A program made the position numbers and the translations under genes. Shown here piece after piece: positions 58,060 through 64,000 of a stretch of DNA of 64,000 bases (position 1 is its first letter; each line of letters starts with the position of its first letter). Below the pieces are notes generated by a model that searched no databases, was not told the DNA's origin, and saw only the letters and a list, made by a program, of their open reading frames with translations. This DNA is from Argentina anserina (lineage: Eukaryota; Streptophyta; Magnoliopsida; Rosales; Rosaceae): positions 33,926,694-33,990,693 of the forward strand of contig NC_065877.1 in the NCBI RefSeq assembly GCF_933775445.1, in the 5' to 3' direction.

Positions 58060-60723
58060 ATGAAACCAATCATCATTCCACTCTACCTCTCCTTGTTCCT
58101 CCTAACCCTCACTCTCTTCGTCGCCGGTCAGTCGCCACCATACACTCCGGTTGACGATATCACCCTCGCCTGCGGCAGTTCCGGCCAGCAGACCGCCAAT
58201 GACAACAGGAAATGGAGCGGCGATGTTAACTCCAAGTTCACCCCAATAGGGGACGCATCTGAAACCATAGGTGCACCGCCGTCTTCCTCAGCCAGCCAAC
58301 TCCCATACACCAAAGCTCGGCTCTCTCGAAACCCCTTCACTTACACAATTCCCCTATCTCCCGGCCAAAAGTTCATCCGCTTGCATTTCAATCCAGACAC
58401 GTACAACCATAATTTCCAACGCTCCAACTCCCTCTTCTCCGTCACCGCCGGCGGCTTCACTCTTCTCAAAGACTTCAACGCCTCCGTCACAGCCGACGCT
58501 TCCATCGACGGGTCCCCGCTGGTCAGGGAGTTCTGTGTTAACATCGAACCAGGACAGAGACTCAACATCACATTCACCCCAAACAAAGATGCTTACGCTT
58601 TCATCAACGGAATCGAAATCGTATCCATGCCCACCAGTCTGTACTATACTTCCTCATCTACAACTCCACCTAATTTCATTGAAGCCACGGCAGGGTCATA
58701 TCTGATAAAAAACAACACAGCTCTGGAGATGGTGTACCGAATCAACGTCGGGGGAGCCCCCGTCTCGCCAAACGACGACACTGGAATGTACCGGACATGG
58801 GAAGCCTCCGACCAAAGTTATTTGGATCAAAGGAGTAAAAAATTTAGCGTACTGCCACAGAACATCACCATCGAGCTCAACTTCGAAAAAATTCCAGAGT
58901 ACTCTGCCCCCAAACCAGTTTACGTGACAGGTCGGTCAATGGGGACGAACAAAACCATCAACAAGAGCTATAACCTGACATGGATATTTCCCTTGGATCC
59001 CAAATTTTATTACCTGGTGAGACTCCATTTCTGTGAGTTTGAATCTGATATTACCAGATATGGAGATCGATCGTTTCAAATCTTCATGGCCAATCAAACA
59101 GCAGAAGAACTTGCAGATGTCATCGGATGGAGTGGAGCAAATGGGAATCCAGTTTACAGAGACTACGTTATGTCCATGTTTCCTCCGATTGGAAGCCAGA
59201 AGAAGGTGAACTTCTTTCTAGTACTTGCTGCGCTCCAGAACGATAGATATACTAATTACAACGATGGAATCTTGAACGGACTTGAAATCTTCAAGCTCAA
59301 CGACTCGAGTGGCAACCTTGCCGGACCCAACCCCGACCCAAGACCTCTAGTGAACTTACCGAAGGTGCCACCAAAGAGCCCTAGTAAGAAAAAGTCTGCT
59401 CCCATGATAGCTATCATTGCCGGTGTAGTTTCCGGGTTACTGGTGCTCTCTGTCCTCGGATTCTTTGTTTTCCAGCGTGGGAGAAAGTCAAAGGAGTACT
59501 TTAGCACAAGTCAAGCAAAGTGGGGTGTCATTTCTTCTACAACGACTAACCAGTCCACTACGTCTTACGGTTCATCTCTGCCGTCCGAGCTGTGTCATTA
59601 TTTTTCATTGGCGGAGATCAGAGCCGCCACTCAGAACTTTGACGATTCCAACATTATTGGGCTCGGCGGGTTTGGCAACGTGTACAAAGGCGCCATCAAC
59701 GGAGCGGACGGAGCCTCCACGCCGGTAGCGATCAAACGGCTCAAAGGCGACTCAATGCAAGGGTTCATCGAGTTCCAGACGGAGATCAACTTGCTCTCCC
59801 AACTCCGTCATCTCCATTTAGTGTCTCTTGTCGGATATTGTAACGACGAGGGAGAGATGATTTTGGTGTATGACTACATGGAAAATGGGACGCTACGTGA
59901 TCATTTGTACAACTCAAAAAATGTGGCTCTTTCTTGGGAGCAAAGGCTTCAAGCTTGTATTGGCGCGGCGCATGGGTTGCACTACCTTCACACCGGTGCC
60001 AAGTGCATGATCATTCACCGTGATGTGAAGAGCACCAACATCTTGTTGGACGATAAATGGGTGGCGAAGGTCTCTGATTTCGGGTTGTCGAAAATGGGTC
60101 CAACCAACATGACCAAGACCCACATTAGCACCATGGTCAAGGGCAGTTTCGGATATCTCGACCCGGAGTACTACCGGCGACAGCAGTTGACTGAGAAGTC
60201 CGATGTGTACTCATTTGGCGTAGTATTGTGTGAAGTATTGTGTGCTAGACCGGCTTTGATACGAACAAAGGAGAAGAAACAGATGAACCTAGCTGCATGG
60301 TTTAAGACCTGTCACGACAATGGAACACTGGACCAACTCATTGACCCAAATTTGAAGGGTAAGATTGTGGATGTGTGCTTGAACAAGTTTGTTGAAACTG
60401 CAATTAGTTGTATGCATGATAATGGGAATGAACGACCATCCATGAATGATGTTGTATGGGCTCTTGAGTTTGCATTGAAACTTCAACGGACTGCAGATGG
60501 TTCGGATTTGGATATCGATGCCGGAAAGAAGGGTGAACATGAGGCTACAATGGTGAATGATAGTGGTGAAGGGCTAAGTAGCACATGGGTGGACTCATCA
60601 AGTTCTAAGAACAGTAGGGTGACTATATCTAGTAGCAGTGACCAAAACTCTACTGCCAGTGAATCCATCAAAGGGTTAACAGGGACAGTCTTTTCCGAGA
60701 TCTATGATCCAAATGGAAGATAA
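58060..60723 (+). CDS. FERONIA-like CrRLK1L receptor kinase, copy 2
   Basis: This is the second member of the tandem pair: intronless, 887 residues, starting at the ATG at 58060. The layout matches copy 1: signal peptide ending near VAGQ (about 1-24), malectin-like ectodomain (about 35-420) with DTGMYRTW, a Lys/Ser/Pro-rich stalk, membrane span (about 447-470) and kinase domain. Catalytic elements are GLGGFGNV (about 535), VAIKR (about 557), HRDVKSTN (about 653), DFG (about 673) and GSFGYLDPEYYRR. The kinase halves are very similar while the ectodomains differ much more, as expected if ligand binding has diverged. The tail ends SIKGLTGTVFSEI. No lesion is seen. Confidence 0.94.
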   Translation: MKPIIIPLYLSLFLLTLTLFVAGQSPPYTPVDDITLACGSSGQQTANDNRKWSGDVNSKFTPIGDASETIGAPPSSSASQLPYTKARLSRNPFTYTIPLSPGQKFIRLHFNPDTYNHNFQRSNSLFSVTAGGFTLLKDFNASVTADASIDGSPLVREFCVNIEPGQRLNITFTPNKDAYAFINGIEIVSMPTSLYYTSSSTTPPNFIEATAGSYLIKNNTALEMVYRINVGGAPVSPNDDTGMYRTWEASDQSYLDQRSKKFSVLPQNITIELNFEKIPEYSAPKPVYVTGRSMGTNKTINKSYNLTWIFPLDPKFYYLVRLHFCEFESDITRYGDRSFQIFMANQTAEELADVIGWSGANGNPVYRDYVMSMFPPIGSQKKVNFFLVLAALQNDRYTNYNDGILNGLEIFKLNDSSGNLAGPNPDPRPLVNLPKVPPKSPSKKKSAPMIAIIAGVVSGLLVLSVLGFFVFQRGRKSKEYFSTSQAKWGVISSTTTNQSTTSYGSSLPSELCHYFSLAEIRAATQNFDDSNIIGLGGFGNVYKGAINGADGASTPVAIKRLKGDSMQGFIEFQTEINLLSQLRHLHLVSLVGYCNDEGEMILVYDYMENGTLRDHLYNSKNVALSWEQRLQACIGAAHGLHYLHTGAKCMIIHRDVKSTNILLDDKWVAKVSDFGLSKMGPTNMTKTHISTMVKGSFGYLDPEYYRRQQLTEKSDVYSFGVVLCEVLCARPALIRTKEKKQMNLAAWFKTCHDNGTLDQLIDPNLKGKIVDVCLNKFVETAISCMHDNGNERPSMNDVVWALEFALKLQRTADGSDLDIDAGKKGEHEATMVNDSGEGLSSTWVDSSSSKNSRVTISSSSDQNSTASESIKGLTGTVFSEIYDPNGR

Positions 60724-61969
60724 AGAACATCAGCAAAGCAATGCAAGGTTGTTTATGCAGTGTATACGTGTCTTGTTTATGTAATATGCAGTTTTCTCGG
60801 ATCGAAGTTAGTAGTGTACGTGATGATATATTATTGAACAAGCATAGTTGCTAAGGGTTTGAACTTAAACGGAATTTTGGGCATCCCGTGTTAACAATGT
60901 CAAATGAGTTTAAAACAATGTCACTCCAAATTCAACCATTTATACAATTATGATACTCACTATGCTTAAAAACAACCGCCTTAAGTTCATTTGCAATGGT
61001 CTTAGTATTTTGGATTAGACTGCACAATTTCAAGAAAATCTTGACACTCCCATTGATTGCTCCAATTACCAAATTAATTTGAATCCCCCCCCCCCTTTCA
61101 ATGCGTTTATCTCTTGGTAAACCTTCTATTGGGTCAATAGCGTCCTATCATCTTTGCTGCTGCAGCAAATAGGTCTTAAGCTGCAGTCTCTGAATACAAC
61201 ACTACTAAAAGAGTTACCAGTTACCGAGCTATCAAAATTGTAAACATTGGTGCAAGTTCACATTGCCGCTCTAATTTGAAATTAGAGTTACGAGTCTCAT
61301 CAATTGGTGCACGAAACTTATTCAGTACACGGCCCGTGAATATACACGGGTCTTGTGCACCGTTGGATTTGACAGGTGGACAGTTAATAGATTGGTGGGG
61401 ATTGACGTGCATGAGCCCCTGCAAAGTTCGAACTAGTAGCAGTCTTTTATGGTTTTGTTCTATAATATCGTTCATTTCATTCATCCATTTTCTCCGGCAG
61501 CATAGGTGGGTGGCGGCGAGTGCCTAGAGGCAGGAGATCTCAACTACGACAATTTTGTACCAGCGATCTCGACGAGGGTGGGGGAGAGGCTGAGGAGGAA
61601 CTCTATGGTATTGTGTTGTAATTCTGAAGGCGAGACATGACGATTTGGGGAGTGGGGGAGATGGAAACAGAGGTGGTCATGGTTGTGCTGACGGTAGTGG
61701 TGGAGAGATCGGTGAATATAGCCGTAGTGGTGGAGCATTCATGTCTGTCTCTATTTTATTTTTAAAACATTGTTTGTTTAGATTTGAAATACTAATTTCG
61801 TGTCTGGGTTTGAGTTTTTGTTCATTCCCCAACCTCAACTATATTACATTATTACTATACAACCATAGATGGATAACTGCTGGCCAGCTTTACTTGAAAA
61901 GAAAAATGTAGAAGAAAATATGCACATTCTTTATTCATACATGACAAAAGCCAACAACATATTTTTATG
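60724..61969. other. intergenic, nothing firm recognised
   Basis: A GGTGCAAGTTCACATTGCCG segment at about 61249-61268 resembles GGTGCAAATTCACGTTGCCG at about 63537-63556 on the far side of the solo LTR. No gene is supported. Confidence 0.4.
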
Positions 61970-61974
61970 CTTAG

Positions 61975-63489
61975 TGTCACGGGCCGACTTTCTACGCAGC
62001 GGAATATGACCCGTGCGGCGCCAATGTTACTCTTAACCAAGGCCAGCCTAACTCAACATGCATTCCTGATGCCAACTTTCTTTTCTTACTTGTGCGCCTC
62101 CCGTGTCATTCAGATATTTCTCTCTTACATTCATTGCTTGTGAGGTTCCACCAACGAAAGCCACTCACACATGAGTCTCACAACTTGTGACTTATCGATC
62201 GCTTCCTCGTGTCAGGGTACTCCCATGCCACTCGCCCAGCCGATAGGCTTCCACGCCATTCGCTTACCGATCGCTTCCTTGTGTCATGGTACTCCCACGA
62301 CACTCGCCCAACCGATAGGCTTCAATGCCAACCCCTTACCGATCGCTTCCTTGTGTCATGGTGCTCCCATGACACTCGCCCAACCGATAAGCTTTATGCC
62401 AACCCCTTACTAACAAACGTGCACCTTGCACCTCGCAGTAAGCGGCATGACAATAGGTCTTGACATTGATGGTCCTCGCTTCCTTCTATCTGATCGTCCC
62501 TTGGAAGCATGCGCACGTTACTTGCCTCCTGAGCATCCATCAACATGCTCACTCGGCACATAGGCATCCTTTGTCCACACTTCACCCATGGGGATAATCA
62601 TATGGGCAACTCGTCCCCCAGGGTGTTAACTTTGTTGGGCGAGGTTCGCCTCCACGGCTCGCCTCCACGGCTCGCCTCCACGGCTCGCCTCCCACATATC
62701 ATCCGACATCGTATCCGACTTGCCAACATACTCTTTCATAGGCCACTTGCCTGCATCTGCCCACTATAGGCTTCCTTCCTTCTAGCATGGTGTCGTCTTT
62801 CTGTGCTTGCTGACAACTTTTTCCTTTGGGCAAGGTCGAACCTCTAACCTATGCCCACGTCGCTTTACTCCGTGGCCATTGCGCACCACGGGGTTCCGAC
62901 ATGTATTCCTTTAGCCCACGCATTCGCCCATGCCGCTGGCATAAAGATCGCCCACGTACGAACCTCGCCACCCGCATGGACCCGCAATATCGGCCTACCG
63001 GCTAATACTGTCCATGAGACTTCCTGACTCATGGAAATGCATACCGCCACTCTTTGGCGACATCCGCCCGGCTCCTAGGTCCCCCAGGAGTGACTCGCTT
63101 AGTGCCCCATAAGGCCAGCACCGAGGGTGGTGGAGAGTTAGACACCAGGTACCCCCTATAGAGCATATTGGAGAAAACTAGACTTTGCAAGAGGAAACAT
63201 CAAATATCCGAGGATGGGCAATTTCCATAATTAATTCATACAAGCTCATAAAAATATGCAACTCCTTTCGACTGTCCCGGACATTTTCCGTGTTCAGACT
63301 TTTCCCAAATTCCGAGCCTAAGTGCCTCAAACCTAGAAGTTCGTCTTAATTACGAAACTGCCACTTAGACATGCCAATGACAACCAATCTCCTTGCAAAC
63401 AGCCTGCATGCTTGTCACTCGACACCCTTTCTTTGGCATATCGCCTAGGAAGTGTCACGATGGCACAACCATTTGTGCAGCTTGTGACA
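61975..63489. mobile_element. solo LTR (1515 bp) with CTTAG duplications
   Basis: It begins TGTCACGGGCCGAC at 61975 and ends CTTGTGACA at 63489, with the target duplication CTTAG at 61970-61974 and 63490-63494. The ends form a short inverted TGTCAC/GTGACA. No internal region or second copy lies in the window. It is far richer in GC than its surroundings and unrelated in sequence to the other LTRs here. Confidence 0.88.
62197..62410. repeat. about 70-bp tandem repeat in the solo LTR
   Basis: Three consecutive diverged copies of a unit starting CGATCGCTTCC and running through GTGTCA, ACTCGCCCA and CCGATA to a CCTTA-like end. A shorter array of CTCCACGGCTCGC units follows at about 62650-62690. 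Confidence 0.85.
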
Positions 63490-63494
63490 CTTAG

Positions 63495-64000
63495 CGTGTG
63501 GTTGTACAACAGACCTGTGTACATACATGGGCCATGTGGTGCAAATTCACGTTGCCGTTCTAAATTCTATCTCGAGCAACAAAAATCAGAAAATTACCTA
63601 GGCGGAATGATCCAAAAGGATGTTTTCTTTTCCTCGAAAGGCATCGTTAATCCATTAAGGCAGCTATGTAACTTAGCACACACGGATGCAAAGGTGTTAA
63701 AAGATATTGCTTTCCAAAGTCTAATGATTGTATGCGAGAGAATTCGAAACACAACCACACACAAAAAGAAAATTAACTGGTTAAGACTTAAAGCCAAATG
63801 CCAAATGCCAAATGCCAAAGACGAAGACATTTGTGCGTTCACGGCATGGTCCAAGAATTTTTTTGACTTGCAAGTCTAAAGTCTTTGCCGGGTTTTGTAG
63901 TCGGAGAAGCAGCTTAATTCTTAATCCTCCCATCACATCCATCTCAATTAAGACATGATTTCTTCTCTTGCTCTATATATATTTATCATGAATAGTTTAT
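63495..64000. other. window end, nothing recognised
   Basis: A triple CCAAATG microrepeat lies near 63793-63818. The open frame across this part has no recognisable domain. Confidence 0.4.

Noticed and set aside
63412..63879. 155-codon frame at the window end
   Set aside because: It starts inside the solo LTR, runs across its end into flanking DNA, and has no recognisable domain.

Overview
The window is nuclear DNA of a dicotyledonous plant. Its multi-exon genes have GT-AG introns, TATA boxes lie shortly before several start codons, and the families are plant-specific (CYP85A, reversibly glycosylated polypeptide, COBRA, CrRLK1L receptor kinases, plant LTR retrotransposons). The gene repertoire would fit a Rosaceae genome, but that is only an inference.

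Layout. 0-2.4 kb: no gene recognised. 2.5-5.0 kb (+): a complete nine-exon CYP85A cytochrome P450 (brassinosteroid C-6 oxidase type). 6.9-8.7 kb (+): a complete four-exon RGP/UDP-arabinopyranose mutase gene. 9.4-25.7 kb (-): a COBRA-like GPI-anchored cell-wall protein gene whose third exon is split by 13.6 kb of nested retrotransposon. The outer layer is a solo LTR with CATCC target duplications. Inside it sits a young full-length Ty3/gypsy chromovirus-like element with TATAC duplications, an intact 1493-residue gag-pol and two 2836-bp LTRs differing at five positions. 26.9-29.1 kb (+): a complete six-exon mitochondrial carrier of the SLC25A44 type. 29.7-36.1 kb: four consecutive damaged genes (SAM methyltransferase-like, C9orf85/DUF2039-like, F-box, BTB-pentapeptide FIP2-like). 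36.2-39.0 kb: a foldback MITE and unrecognised intergenic DNA. 39.0-39.4 kb (+): a small secreted RALF-like peptide precursor. 40.2-43.4 kb: a non-autonomous LTR retrotransposon with GATTG duplications that carries a fragment of a host PPR gene. 43.4-53.5 kb: microsatellites, a 467-bp hAT-type element with perfect 8-bp duplications, and two old opposite-facing LTR remnants related to the one in the COBRA gene. 54.1-60.7 kb (+): a tandem pair of intronless FERONIA-like malectin receptor kinases. 62.0-63.5 kb: a solo LTR with CTTAG duplications.

The intact genes share a theme of cell growth and wall construction: brassinosteroid synthesis, arabinose precursor supply, and RALF/CrRLK1L-type signalling. 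They are not an operon and nothing in the sequence shows co-regulation. The main discoveries are the nested insertion into the COBRA coding exon, the PPR capture by a small LTR element, and the run of broken genes at 29.7-36.1 kb. The long intact reading frames elsewhere argue that those breaks are real decay rather than general sequence error.
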